Part shown: piece by piece, positions 1-9,027 of the stretch
Position numbering within the stretch: the first letter of the stretch is position 1
Layout: the number at the start of each line of letters is the position of its first letter
Origin: a virus
IMG/VR virus record: IMGVR_UViG_3300011115_000341
Coordinates: 1 to 38,090 of that record
Reading direction: 5' to 3' (one strand)
DNA: 38,090 nt
The notes under the pieces: generated by a model
What the model was told of the DNA's origin: nothing
Database searches by the model: none
The model's input: the letters and a program-made list of their open reading frames with translations, nothing else
Translations under genes and position numbers: made by a program

Positions 1-43
1 GGTCTTGTGCTTCATCCTCAAACTCGAAGTCTGACTCTGACAT
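1..43 (-). CDS. Scaffold-like gene, 5' fragment created by the circular cut
   Basis: The start codon and first 14 codons of the scaffold-like gene lie here on the minus strand and run off the left edge. The intact copy is at 37557..38006. This is not a second gene; it is the same gene seen twice because the linear representation overlaps itself. Confidence 0.9.
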   Translation of the reverse strand, partial: MSESDFEFEDEAQD

Positions 44-127
44 GACCCACTCCTTCTGCCCACACTCTGACCGGAGGGTTCAGAATGGCTGCAAATCTCA
101 CCCCTTTTAACGCATCGAAGACGGGGG
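1..127. repeat. Terminal direct repeat, left copy (circular-assembly overlap)
   Basis: Bases 1-127 are identical to 37964-38090 by direct reading. The length of 127 is a common largest k-mer of short-read assemblers, so this is best read as the overlap left when a circular or circularly permuted genome is assembled, not as a biological terminal repeat. The repeat covers the first 14 codons and the ribosome binding site of the scaffold-like gene and part of its leader. Removing one copy gives a circle of 37,963 bp. Confidence 0.95.
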
Positions 128-158
128 GCTTCCGATGGGTGTTCTGTTGAACACTTTC

Positions 159-189
159 AGTATACACACACCCACTATCGGTGTGTCAA
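159..189 (-). promoter_or_regulatory. Strong sigma70-like promoter for the capsid operon, with inverted repeat in the spacer
   Basis: On the minus strand a perfect -35 box TTGACA (184-189) is followed by TGTATA at 17-nt spacing (161-166) or TATACT at 19-nt spacing (159-164). The spacer contains the inverted repeat ACACACC-N7-GGTGTGT. Across the circle junction it drives the scaffold and major capsid genes after a leader of about 110 nt. The same GGTGTGTC/GACACACC block occurs in the promoter before the terminase gene (12844..12872), which suggests a shared late-gene regulator. The promoter is seen in sequence; the operator role is inference. Confidence 0.7.
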
Positions 190-194
190 GCACC

Positions 195-1232
195 CTACTG
201 GGCTTTACCAACCGAAGTAGCAATTGAGCCAGCATTCTCACCTTGTGTACGAGCAAACGAACCGCCACCCTGAAACTCGCCAACACGCAAACGTTGCCTG
301 CGTTGCAACTCCAACTCGGCCTGGGTGTCATAACCAAACTGTGAACCAACCAACTGACTTTGTGTCAAAGCGTTCTCACCTGCCATAGCGGTAGTGAGTT
401 CACCAAGTTTGCCAATGTTGCCAAAACCTTGTTGTGCTTGTGCTTCAGTAATACCACGGGCAGCCAACTCCTCAGCAGTAGCTTTAGATAACTGGATTCC
501 ACCAGATTCCAAACCTCTAGCAGCAATCTTTGCAGCCTGAGCCTGCTGTTGAAGCAACGGTTCGCCACGAGTAGGGTCAAGAAAATAGGCCGCCAAATGA
601 CCTTCGGAAACACCATACAAATCTTGCATCTGTCGACGCACTTCCGGATCAGCGTTCGCTACAGCGTTATAGCCGTTAGTAATACGCGATTGAAACTCTG
701 ATGGAGATACGTCACCTGAAATAAGTTTTGTGATGTCGTCATTTGTGTCGTAAAATCCTGCTGGTAAACCGTTGGAACGCACAACCTGTTTGTATTGATC
801 TTCTAAGCCGATGTATTCGCTTGGGGAAAGTTCAGGTAAACCTGCTTTCATGCGGGCATCGTTTGCTTTGAATCGTTCTTTGTAGGCAGGTTCATTTCTG
901 ATTGAATAAATTAACGCTTGTGGGTTGGTGACATCAACCAAACCGCTTGTGTAATTACCCCATAACACGTCACCCAAAGCATCCAAACCGTACGACGCAA
1001 GAACGGCTTTGATGGTGTTTCGAGCATCAGGGTTGGGAGAAAATGCGGATGTTGATGAACTAGAAGTTGGAACATCTGGAATTACTGGGGTGTCTGGAGT
1101 TACTAAGGTGTCTGGAGTGGTTCCGTACCCAGGGTCCATTGGATAGCGACCCTGTGGATCACGCAAGTCTTGTGGAATGCCAACACCAGCATTAAAATCT
1201 GCTGCGTTAAAAGCAAAGCTCATGTCACTCAT
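195..1232 (-). CDS. Candidate internal/ejected virion protein (345 aa)
   Basis: Not recognised by name. Residues 1-70 are low-complexity, with Pro-Asp-Thr repeats and a Ser run, then the chain becomes mainly helical and rich in Ala and Gln. The C-terminal part (about 215-345) is Gln/Ala rich, as in proteins that thread through a portal. It contains a segment of the type hydrophobic-IRNEPAY-RF that resembles segments in the upstream 512-aa protein. It overlaps that gene by TAATG and is the last gene of the block terminase, portal, 121 aa, 1690 aa, 272 aa, 512 aa. Position and composition suggest a DNA-ejection or internal core protein; function is inference. Confidence 0.6.
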   Translation of the reverse strand: MSDMSFAFNAADFNAGVGIPQDLRDPQGRYPMDPGYGTTPDTLVTPDTPVIPDVPTSSSSTSAFSPNPDARNTIKAVLASYGLDALGDVLWGNYTSGLVDVTNPQALIYSIRNEPAYKERFKANDARMKAGLPELSPSEYIGLEDQYKQVVRSNGLPAGFYDTNDDITKLISGDVSPSEFQSRITNGYNAVANADPEVRRQMQDLYGVSEGHLAAYFLDPTRGEPLLQQQAQAAKIAARGLESGGIQLSKATAEELAARGITEAQAQQGFGNIGKLGELTTAMAGENALTQSQLVGSQFGYDTQAELELQRRQRLRVGEFQGGGSFARTQGENAGSIATSVGKAQ

Positions 1233-2770
1233 TATTTGACCTTTCCGAATGCTTTAGCAATAGCCAAACCAATACTTGTTGCATCCTGATTAGCCTGCTG
1301 TGTTTGCTGATAGCCAAACGTTGGATCAGATTTCAGTTTTGTTACCCAATCAGTTAAAGACATTTGACCAGTATCTTTTGTACCAAAAGCAATCTGCCAT
1401 TTAGGGTCATTAACAAAATCAACTTTGCCTGGATCAAGTTCAAGTGTTTTGGCGGCATAGTTTCTATAGTTAGCAAAAATGTCATCCAACGAAGCACCCG
1501 CATCAATTTGATCTGATAACTGCTGATACTGACCTTTGGCTACACGCTGCGCTTTTTGCACAATCGAATCTTTGCTTGATGTAACACCGTTATACATGCC
1601 GCCAGTTAATGCTGCTTGCACTTCAGCATCAGAAACAAGATAACCGTATGCTCTAGCAGCTTGCCGTATTGCGTCAGCATCAGCACCTTGCAAAGCATTT
1701 TTGGCTGTAACAGGATTAGCAAAATCTGTTGCCATAGAAGTTTTACGCAACGAATACTGGTATACGGCTTGTTTAAGTCCCGTACCTGTCAGACCTGATC
1801 GTGCCGCGGTTCGCGCCAATTCTGTTAAATCGGTTTCGGAAAGTCCAGCGTCAGCATAATCTGAGGCGATGGAACGTCGAGCAGACTCAATGAGTTCTTT
1901 CTGTTTCGGTGCGCCTGACCCGTCAAACTCATATTGTTTTTGAGATACGTTCCCATAATAAGCGGTACCTTTAATTTTGGCTTGTATTTCATCAACCGTG
2001 TAATTATTTGTTACAGCATCTTTTAGCACTTGAACAAAATCTGCACCAAAATGATCTACAACATTTTGTGTAGTCCAATCAGCATAGGCGGTATATGTTT
2101 TTGCAAACTCATCCAACCATGCTGTATCGGATACTGGTGCTTTAGTTTTTTGATATTGCTCACGCAACAGTTTCCTGTTCGCAGGAGTATCAGTAAGTTT
2201 TTGTGCGGCCAACTGTGTATCAACATACGTTTTTTGATCCGCGGTAGATTGCTTGGATACGGCAGTTGAATCAGTTGTTTTTGATAAGTCATTGTTGGAA
2301 CTTGAAGAAACGGGGGTAGCCATATCCGACAACTGTGGACCTATGTAACCTTTTGGGCCAATTGTTGCTTTGGCAGGAACAACAGTATTTTGTGCAACAG
2401 TACCATCCGTTGCTGTGTTTGCTGGTTTTCCAAGAATAATACTTACTATGCGTTTTGTTTCTTTTTCTATAGGAAGTTCCACTCCAGTTAAAGGAACATA
2501 CGCTTTTGCTTTTTGTTCAAGAACCATAGACAGTGCTGACTGTCTTGCAACAATATCTTTTTGTTTCGCAATAAAAGAGTTACGCAAATCAGAAAATTGA
2601 AAAAGGTCCTGTTTTTTTCCACGAACATTTACATTGTCTGATTTGAGATTTCGTGTATAGCCGTTTTGAAGGTCTAATGTAATTTGTGAAAGTTCATCCT
2701 GTAATGCAGACAAGGTTTTGTATCCATCAATAATTCCGACAGATTCGTATTCTGGGTAAGTGGTAGCCAT
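1232..2770 (-). CDS. Candidate internal/ejected virion protein (512 aa)
   Basis: The start is taken at ATG 2770, which follows the upstream stop codon by one base (TAATATG); a TTG at 2782 in the same frame would overlap. The protein is polar, with Gln-, Ala- and Thr-rich stretches and helical segments. Two short motifs recur: TVDEIQAKIKGTAYY in the middle and SLTDWVTKLKSDPTFGYQQT near the C terminus. They resemble a segment in the following 345-aa protein. No enzymatic motif was seen. It sits in the portal-proximal block of large helical proteins, so an ejected virion component is plausible, not proven. Confidence 0.6.
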   Translation of the reverse strand: MATTYPEYESVGIIDGYKTLSALQDELSQITLDLQNGYTRNLKSDNVNVRGKKQDLFQFSDLRNSFIAKQKDIVARQSALSMVLEQKAKAYVPLTGVELPIEKETKRIVSIILGKPANTATDGTVAQNTVVPAKATIGPKGYIGPQLSDMATPVSSSSNNDLSKTTDSTAVSKQSTADQKTYVDTQLAAQKLTDTPANRKLLREQYQKTKAPVSDTAWLDEFAKTYTAYADWTTQNVVDHFGADFVQVLKDAVTNNYTVDEIQAKIKGTAYYGNVSQKQYEFDGSGAPKQKELIESARRSIASDYADAGLSETDLTELARTAARSGLTGTGLKQAVYQYSLRKTSMATDFANPVTAKNALQGADADAIRQAARAYGYLVSDAEVQAALTGGMYNGVTSSKDSIVQKAQRVAKGQYQQLSDQIDAGASLDDIFANYRNYAAKTLELDPGKVDFVNDPKWQIAFGTKDTGQMSLTDWVTKLKSDPTFGYQQTQQANQDATSIGLAIAKAFGKVK

Positions 2771-2771
2771 A

Positions 2772-3590
2772 TTATGAAACAATGCTCATAGCAGCATCAA
2801 TAGCCTTTCTGAATTGGACACCCTTTTCGGCGTTACCTTGCAACTTAGATACTTGCTGTTCAGCAGCAACAGACAACGATGGTGCATCCATTTTGCTTGA
2901 AGCACGATCAATCTGTTGTTTTTGTATCGCCGCAATAGCAGTATCAACATCATCTTTGGTCATAGTCCGACCCAACTTGTCTAGCGAAGCCTGCTTAATG
3001 TATGCGCCAATATCTTCCGAAGAAGTAACCTTGACCCGTGTTCCGCCACCACCACCAGAATATACGGCAGGTGCAGCAGCAAGATCGCCCAACAACGACC
3101 GCCACGTATATCCTTTAGAGTTTGCATAACCCAAAAATTCTTTCCATGCGGTTCGATCTTTAGCAACAGGAACACCAGAGGATGCTTTACCACCACCATA
3201 AAAACCGCGAGATTGCAACAAACTAAGAATGCCGAACCGTTCACCATCTTTCAATGAATACAACTCGTCATAAACATCTGTTCCCGTGGAAGAAAGATCA
3301 TAAGGTTGACGAACAATTAGCCTGTTTTGATCTACAAGATATTCGCCTGAATAGTTCATGGCAGAAGTTCCAGGATATTTACCAATTTGTGAAGACAACG
3401 CAGCCTGCTGTTGTGGATCAAGTTTGTCGCTGATACCAACAACTATTCGTTTTTGATACGGAAATGTTGCACCAAATTTACCTGTTGAAGACGTAAAATC
3501 TAAACCGGCACCTTGTTCCGCCATAAATTTATCAAACGCAGACGTAGAAGTATCTGTTGCGTTGGGGTCAACTGGTTCCTTTGCTGTCAT
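2772..3590 (-). CDS. Candidate virion protein with an LGR-type helical motif (272 aa)
   Basis: A 272-residue protein whose start overlaps the stop of the 1690-aa gene by TAATG. A Gly run around residue 175-180 separates an N-terminal mixed domain from a helical C-terminal part. That part contains TSSEDIGAYIKQ-LDKLGRTMTKDDV, a pattern I associate with phage structural and tape-measure-like proteins (seDl...lGR.lt..E). The C-terminal 50 residues are predicted helical. No catalytic residues were recognised. Probable virion or ejection protein by context. Confidence 0.55.
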   Translation of the reverse strand: MTAKEPVDPNATDTSTSAFDKFMAEQGAGLDFTSSTGKFGATFPYQKRIVVGISDKLDPQQQAALSSQIGKYPGTSAMNYSGEYLVDQNRLIVRQPYDLSSTGTDVYDELYSLKDGERFGILSLLQSRGFYGGGKASSGVPVAKDRTAWKEFLGYANSKGYTWRSLLGDLAAAPAVYSGGGGGTRVKVTSSEDIGAYIKQASLDKLGRTMTKDDVDTAIAAIQKQQIDRASSKMDAPSLSVAAEQQVSKLQGNAEKGVQFRKAIDAAMSIVS

Positions 3591-6500
3591 TATTCAACTT
3601 CCGATGCTAATAGACGATCATAAATACGGGCAAAACTTGGCTCACTAGCAGACAAGGCCATACCGTATGCAGCAAGATTATCACGCAGAGCTGTAGCAGA
3701 CTTGGCAGACCTAAAACCTTGCTCTGATACACCAGACATTTTGATTGCTTGCTCACGGGCAACCAAGTATTCTTTGATTGCTTTAGCGGTTGGCTGATCC
3801 GAAACACGTTGATCAAACACAAGTTTCTTTAGTTCGACAATATCGTTATAGTATTTACCAACCTCAAACTCTGCGTTTAACGGGAAACCTGGGTAACGAC
3901 TATTCAGGTAGGTACGGTATTTGCGCAACAAAGCTTTGCCATCAGCGTTTGGGTTGGGACCGATACGTTTGCGGGCATCAGCATATTGTGCTGAACCTAT
4001 GCGTTCTTGCGAAATTTTAATCAACTCGTCATCAGTTAAACGTTTGCGTTCACCTGTATCCAACTGCCGAGCAAACACCGTAAAGTTAAAATCCGATCCT
4101 GTTGGTGCTAAGTAACGTGAAGTTTCTGGGTATGCCGATAAAAGATCGCCGTTCTTCCGTTCCCAATCACCGTAGACACCGCTCGCCTCCAACCCAGGCT
4201 TTAACGCCTGTGTTTTGGAACCCATATATAGTTCAATTTCGTCACCATATAAAGCCAACATTCGTGGAATGGCGTTCGTGTAGCCAATTTTTGGGTCTGC
4301 CTGCATGTCGTGTAATTCTTTTACGAGATCGCTTGCAAAACGATCACCCTGTTTGGTTGCCACTTTGAACTCTGAAGCACCCGAAGTAGGACCAAAAAAC
4401 TGTGACAAAGCTCTAAAACCAGCTAAGTAACGCGCTTTAACTTTTGCTTCATCTTTCAATTGTTGCAAATCGTTCACATCATTAAGATCATATTTACCCG
4501 AAGCAGACAAAGCCTGAACTGTCTCCATGTAAGTATTTGCGTAAATGCCAGTCAAATCTGATTTGTTTGCTTCCAACGCATTAACCATTTTTTGTCCCCA
4601 CTGAGGAAATGGGTTCAAACCTTCAGCGACACCTTGACGACCATACGGCAAAAGAATCTTGCTAATAAAATCTGTTTCAGGGACATCAGGAAGCAATTTG
4701 CTTACAGCAACCTGAACTACGGGGCCAACAGCGGGGTATGCGTTCATTCCTTGCGATAGACGCTTTACTGGAGCAGTCAAAGAAACATCTAAACCGGTAA
4801 ATACTTTTGCTACAGTCCCAGAACCAGGGAACGCAAACATTTGTTGGTTTGTGATCGGATCACGATAAAAGAATCCTCGACCGTCATTGTCTGGGTCGGC
4901 GTTAGATGCGCCAGTGTAAATGCGTTGCGCTGAACGGCTATGTCCCCAAAAAGATAATGGGCTTTCGGTCAACAATCCTGTATATGTTCCTAAAACTTCT
5001 TTCCATGCGGAAGCAAAAGGCATGATAATACGCAACGAGTCTTCCAAGTTTGTTTTAGATGAGGCATCGTAAAGAAGTTCTTTTACGCCAGTGATCGCAA
5101 CATGTTTTGCATAGTCATCAAGTTCTGCAATAGTCACATCTCCAGCAGTTTTAGCTGATGCCCTCAAACTTTTTACCAAAGTTTTGCTACCCATATATTT
5201 TTCTGGGGTAAGACCAACATCTGATGCCGCTTTTTCTAGTTGAAGCAAAAACTTTTGTGCTTCTTCTGGAGCCAAACGATCAACATGTTTTGCCACTTCG
5301 CGATAATAGTATTCACGAAACACTGGGGATCGTTCAAGTTTTCTAGTAACAGCATTGTTCAAATGATTAAAAATAAAATCCGTGGCAGCATCCATTGGTG
5401 CCATCATTTTTTCTAATGCTCCAGCATCACCAGCTGCGCTTTTCTGTAATTCGTATTTTGCTACAGGAGGCAAACCAGTTTTAGTTTTTTCATCATAAAG
5501 AGGCTGTTTTTGAATTATTTTTTGGGTTTTACGTGTGCCACGACCGTGATGAGCAAACGCATCTTCGTTGTCTACTTGCTGGACTGTAGCCAATGCGTCA
5601 GGATGTTCAATCTCGAAACGGAACACATCTTCAGACATTGGGTCAATCAACACTTCGTGAGTTACAGCATCTTCAAGTTTTGTAATAACACCAATGTTGT
5701 TTTCGCCCACCTTGACCACTGAGCCAACACGTAGAGGTGCATCAGTTTCGGCGTTAACAAGGTCGGTAAGTTTTGTTTGGAAAGCAGGGATTACTTTTCC
5801 AGCGCGTTGTTGTGCAAGTTTTTGGGCAGAAGCAATCTCTGATTCGGTGCGACGTATTTCGGCCAATAGTTCGTTGTAATTTTTTGAACCTTTTTTAACT
5901 TTAGAAAGTTCTTCTTTTAACGATTTAACCACCCCACCCAAATCAGTTGCGGCTTGTTTCGCATCTTTCGCTGCGCCTGGTGTAGCACCATAGGTCGCTG
6001 GTGTTTTGTTGAACGCGTAAACAAATTGAACTTCAGGAAGGTTGCCTGTCAGCATTTGATTGTTGTCAACATAAAACGAAAATGCGTACTGACGATAATA
6101 TGCGTTTCGTTCATTTTGTGGCAACGAAGCCAAATCAACTGGTGGATGGCGCAAAATTTGCCCTTCCGAATTTCTATACTCCCAACCAGATAAAGCTGCA
6201 TCGTGTATTTGTTTTTGTATTGCTTCGTCTTTTCTAATTACGTTAACAATTTTGTTTGCTGCTGCCTGTCGTGCTTCTTCGGTGGCACCACCGTGTTCCA
6301 CAAATGTTTGGTTGACAATCTTTCCCAAAGTATCGCTGTACTGCCTGTAGCCATTTTGTGACACGGCATGAGTGTGGCGAAGTGGGTCAGCCTCACGGGA
6401 TACGGTAACAAAACTTCCAGTGTTCTCCATGTGGTCGGCAATTGAGACATTACCAACACCTTGTTTTCCGACACCATAACTCAAAACATCTCGAAGGTCT

Positions 6501-8662
6501 TTTGTCAAATCTTCTACAGTTACAACACCTTCAGCAACCTCCTTGCCTACACGTGGAGCGTTACGAACATTTGCCACCTGCTCTAACCGCAAAGTCATCT
6601 TTTTTGATGAACCCAAAACGAGGTTTATGTATTCCCACGGATGATTCATTAAAGCCGGTAAATCGCTAAATGCCATACGAACTTGGGCATCAATAGAGTT
6701 GCGAACAGCAAAACCACCTGTGGCTAACGCCATTGGTTTCCACACTCGGTTTTGCAAAGTGTCCATAAACGCAATAGCAGCTCGTTGTTCTGGTGTGGCA
6801 ATTCGTTTCATCACGTTACGTACCAAATCGCTTTGTTGTGATTTAAGTTCGTTAATCGTATCCACTACATCTTCTGGTTTGAATTGCCTTCCAGCTAGTT
6901 CTGCAATTTGTTTGCCAAGTTTGTCGTATTGTTGTTGATCAATAATTTCTGTTACTTGAACTGGATGGATGGTTCGAGCAGAAGCAAATGACAAACCTTT
7001 ATCAATACCAAGTTTATTGAATGCTTCCCCAAAAAGTTTTCCGCGTGTTAAGCGACGCACTTCGCGTAAATCTGGAAGAACATGGGTTCGATCTAACATT
7101 TCAACAAGTTGCATAGGTGAAGTAATGGCAAGTTTTTCTCCACCCATTTCTGCCATCAATTTTTCTAGTTCATCAATCGTGTTGTAATTACGATTAGTGT
7201 TTCTAACAAATGCACCAAACCCGTTGTCTGTAGGAAAACCATCACGGTTAACTAAGTACAAACGCATTTTTTCTACGCCTTCACGAACATGTTCGTAAAG
7301 CATGTCAACAGATTCTTTTGGTATACCATCACGTTCAAACGCTGTACCAAGAATTGCGTGAAATGTATCTAGGGCTTGTTTGCGAGCAACATCCGAGCCT
7401 GCCGGAGTGAATGATCGCATCATGTCGTTAGCAACGGTTTCAATAGTGTCGGGGGCTATGCCAGCTGTACGCAACCAGGAAACAGCAGACTTGACAGCAT
7501 TGTTGTTGTCTTGTGTGGTCCCGTGCATAACAATGGCGGCTTTTCCCATTGTTGTGAAATATCGTGATTTGCGGATACCGTCAATCAGTGGCATACGTTC
7601 AACCAAAAAGTCGCCTATTTGAGATTTGATACGCAACCCTTGAATATCTCGAATATCTTGTGGCAGTGCTTCTCCAGCAATAGTCCAACCTGTAGCCAAA
7701 ATTGATTTTACTGCTTCAGGATTTTTTGCGTCAGCCAAAGCAGTAATAACTTCGTTTGGTAAACCTTGCAAATTCATGTCTTCGGCAATACGTAGCGGAC
7801 TTGTTTCTGCTGTTAAACGGTCAACCAACGTGACCATTCGACGATTGCTTCCCATGAATTTTGCAAGTTTGCTTTGATCTAAACCATATTCAGACAACCC
7901 TGCTGTTATTCCTGCTTCGGAATGCAACGCAGCCCTTAATCCAACTGCTTCTGCTTCGGAAAGTAATGGCACCAAATATTTTGCTTTAGTCGCATATTTA
8001 GCAGCGGCCATAATATCTTTTGTTGGATCAAATTTCAGCATTACCAACGCATCAATAACACCAGACAAAATGTTGTACGGCTTAGAGTTGGGTTTGAAGA
8101 TCAGGTTTGCCGACCCTCGACCAACCGTGTATGCAGAACCGTTGATTGTGCCACGATATTTTCGTGCGCGTTCTGCTTGCACATCCATTAACTGTTTGCC
8201 AACAACATATCCAGAACCTTGTAATTCTGGGTTTTCTATCATTGAACCAAGCGTTGTTGATTGGAACCAGCCGTCAACATTTTTGTTGCTATCAAAAAAT
8301 TGTCCGACACCACCTTGAACAAACTCTGGGATAAACTGTAAACCTGCTTGTGACCATCGAGCAGAAGATTTGATTGGATCAACAATATGTTTTTGTATCC
8401 AATTACCTTCAGGTTGTGGCGATGCTTGATCTACGGCAATTCGTTTAGCGTTCATTACGCCAACAGCATCAACTGCTTGATCACTTGCACCAGATTTTGC
8501 TAATGAAACAGCATGATCTGGTTGAATCCATCCTGCTCGAACCTTAATTTGTTGCAACCGTGTCACTTGTTCTGGTGTCATAGACGGTATGACCGCAGGT
8601 TGTGTGGATTGGTTTAACGAATTTTGGTTTGTTACAGCATCAAGTTGGTGTCCAAGTGGCAT
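3590..8662 (-). CDS. Giant 1690-aa virion protein, probable ejection/internal protein
   Basis: This single reading frame takes up about 13 percent of the genome. I recognise no enzymatic signature: there are no clear T7- or N4-type RNA polymerase motifs, no lysozyme motif and no protease triad. The chain is mostly helical and polar, with a strong coiled-coil candidate in the SLKEELSKVKKGSKNYNELL region (about residues 900-960). That is followed by a small beta-rich segment (RVGSVVKVGENNIGVITKL) resembling an SH3-like fold, and a conserved-looking helical block IIMPFASAWKEVLGTY about two thirds along. It overlaps both neighbours by TAATG, so it is translationally coupled to the portal operon. 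In podophages the very large helical virion proteins are usually injected with the DNA or act as internal core; that is the best hypothesis. A large polyvalent protein is an alternative. Confidence 0.6.
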   Translation of the reverse strand: MPLGHQLDAVTNQNSLNQSTQPAVIPSMTPEQVTRLQQIKVRAGWIQPDHAVSLAKSGASDQAVDAVGVMNAKRIAVDQASPQPEGNWIQKHIVDPIKSSARWSQAGLQFIPEFVQGGVGQFFDSNKNVDGWFQSTTLGSMIENPELQGSGYVVGKQLMDVQAERARKYRGTINGSAYTVGRGSANLIFKPNSKPYNILSGVIDALVMLKFDPTKDIMAAAKYATKAKYLVPLLSEAEAVGLRAALHSEAGITAGLSEYGLDQSKLAKFMGSNRRMVTLVDRLTAETSPLRIAEDMNLQGLPNEVITALADAKNPEAVKSILATGWTIAGEALPQDIRDIQGLRIKSQIGDFLVERMPLIDGIRKSRYFTTMGKAAIVMHGTTQDNNNAVKSAVSWLRTAGIAPDTIETVANDMMRSFTPAGSDVARKQALDTFHAILGTAFERDGIPKESVDMLYEHVREGVEKMRLYLVNRDGFPTDNGFGAFVRNTNRNYNTIDELEKLMAEMGGEKLAITSPMQLVEMLDRTHVLPDLREVRRLTRGKLFGEAFNKLGIDKGLSFASARTIHPVQVTEIIDQQQYDKLGKQIAELAGRQFKPEDVVDTINELKSQQSDLVRNVMKRIATPEQRAAIAFMDTLQNRVWKPMALATGGFAVRNSIDAQVRMAFSDLPALMNHPWEYINLVLGSSKKMTLRLEQVANVRNAPRVGKEVAEGVVTVEDLTKDLRDVLSYGVGKQGVGNVSIADHMENTGSFVTVSREADPLRHTHAVSQNGYRQYSDTLGKIVNQTFVEHGGATEEARQAAANKIVNVIRKDEAIQKQIHDAALSGWEYRNSEGQILRHPPVDLASLPQNERNAYYRQYAFSFYVDNNQMLTGNLPEVQFVYAFNKTPATYGATPGAAKDAKQAATDLGGVVKSLKEELSKVKKGSKNYNELLAEIRRTESEIASAQKLAQQRAGKVIPAFQTKLTDLVNAETDAPLRVGSVVKVGENNIGVITKLEDAVTHEVLIDPMSEDVFRFEIEHPDALATVQQVDNEDAFAHHGRGTRKTQKIIQKQPLYDEKTKTGLPPVAKYELQKSAAGDAGALEKMMAPMDAATDFIFNHLNNAVTRKLERSPVFREYYYREVAKHVDRLAPEEAQKFLLQLEKAASDVGLTPEKYMGSKTLVKSLRASAKTAGDVTIAELDDYAKHVAITGVKELLYDASSKTNLEDSLRIIMPFASAWKEVLGTYTGLLTESPLSFWGHSRSAQRIYTGASNADPDNDGRGFFYRDPITNQQMFAFPGSGTVAKVFTGLDVSLTAPVKRLSQGMNAYPAVGPVVQVAVSKLLPDVPETDFISKILLPYGRQGVAEGLNPFPQWGQKMVNALEANKSDLTGIYANTYMETVQALSASGKYDLNDVNDLQQLKDEAKVKARYLAGFRALSQFFGPTSGASEFKVATKQGDRFASDLVKELHDMQADPKIGYTNAIPRMLALYGDEIELYMGSKTQALKPGLEASGVYGDWERKNGDLLSAYPETSRYLAPTGSDFNFTVFARQLDTGERKRLTDDELIKISQERIGSAQYADARKRIGPNPNADGKALLRKYRTYLNSRYPGFPLNAEFEVGKYYNDIVELKKLVFDQRVSDQPTAKAIKEYLVAREQAIKMSGVSEQGFRSAKSATALRDNLAAYGMALSASEPSFARIYDRLLASEVE

Positions 8663-9027
8663 TAAAGTTCATTTCCGTACGAATCCACCAAATCTAAAAG
8701 ATCATCTGAACCATACATTTGTGCAATAGCACGAATTTCTGATATAGAGTTTGATTGTTGCGAACGTGGAATTGGGATTCCTGCCGCCATAGCGTTTGGT
8801 CCTGCACCAAAGTTTGCGCCTGCTGTAATTGGTTCTTGTGGGCGTTCTGTTGGTCGGACAAGAGAACCCATGTCTCCTGGAATTGACCGTTGTGCTTGCG
8901 GCATGGCAGCAGTTGGTGATGATCCCATTGGTACTGCTTTTTGTGCGTCTGCTAATGCTTTGATACCACCGTATTCTGGGGTCATCGCAGATGAGTTCAG
9001 ATCAGTTCGTTGAGCGTATGCTGGCAT
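8662..9027 (-). CDS. Small portal-adjacent protein (121 aa), unknown
   Basis: A 121-residue protein rich in Ala, Pro, Gly, Met and Gln, with a disordered first two thirds and a short amphipathic C-terminal helix (SISEIRAIAQMYGSDDLLDLVDSYGNEL). Its ATG overlaps the portal stop (TAATG) and its own stop overlaps the start of the 1690-aa gene. The composition resembles the low-complexity Gly/Pro/Met/Gln tail at the C terminus of the portal just upstream, so it may be a portal-binding peptide or a linker protein. No family recognised. Confidence 0.55.
   Translation of the reverse strand: MPAYAQRTDLNSSAMTPEYGGIKALADAQKAVPMGSSPTAAMPQAQRSIPGDMGSLVRPTERPQEPITAGANFGAGPNAMAAGIPIPRSQQSNSISEIRAIAQMYGSDDLLDLVDSYGNEL

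Noticed and set aside
1-127. Biological direct terminal repeat of a T7-like genome
   Set aside because: The length equals a common assembler k-mer and it falls inside a coding gene; a circular overlap is simpler, though only read depth can prove it.
3590-8662. N4-type virion RNA polymerase in the giant protein
   Set aside because: The capsid type suggested checking, but no recognisable T7/N4 polymerase motifs were found by eye.
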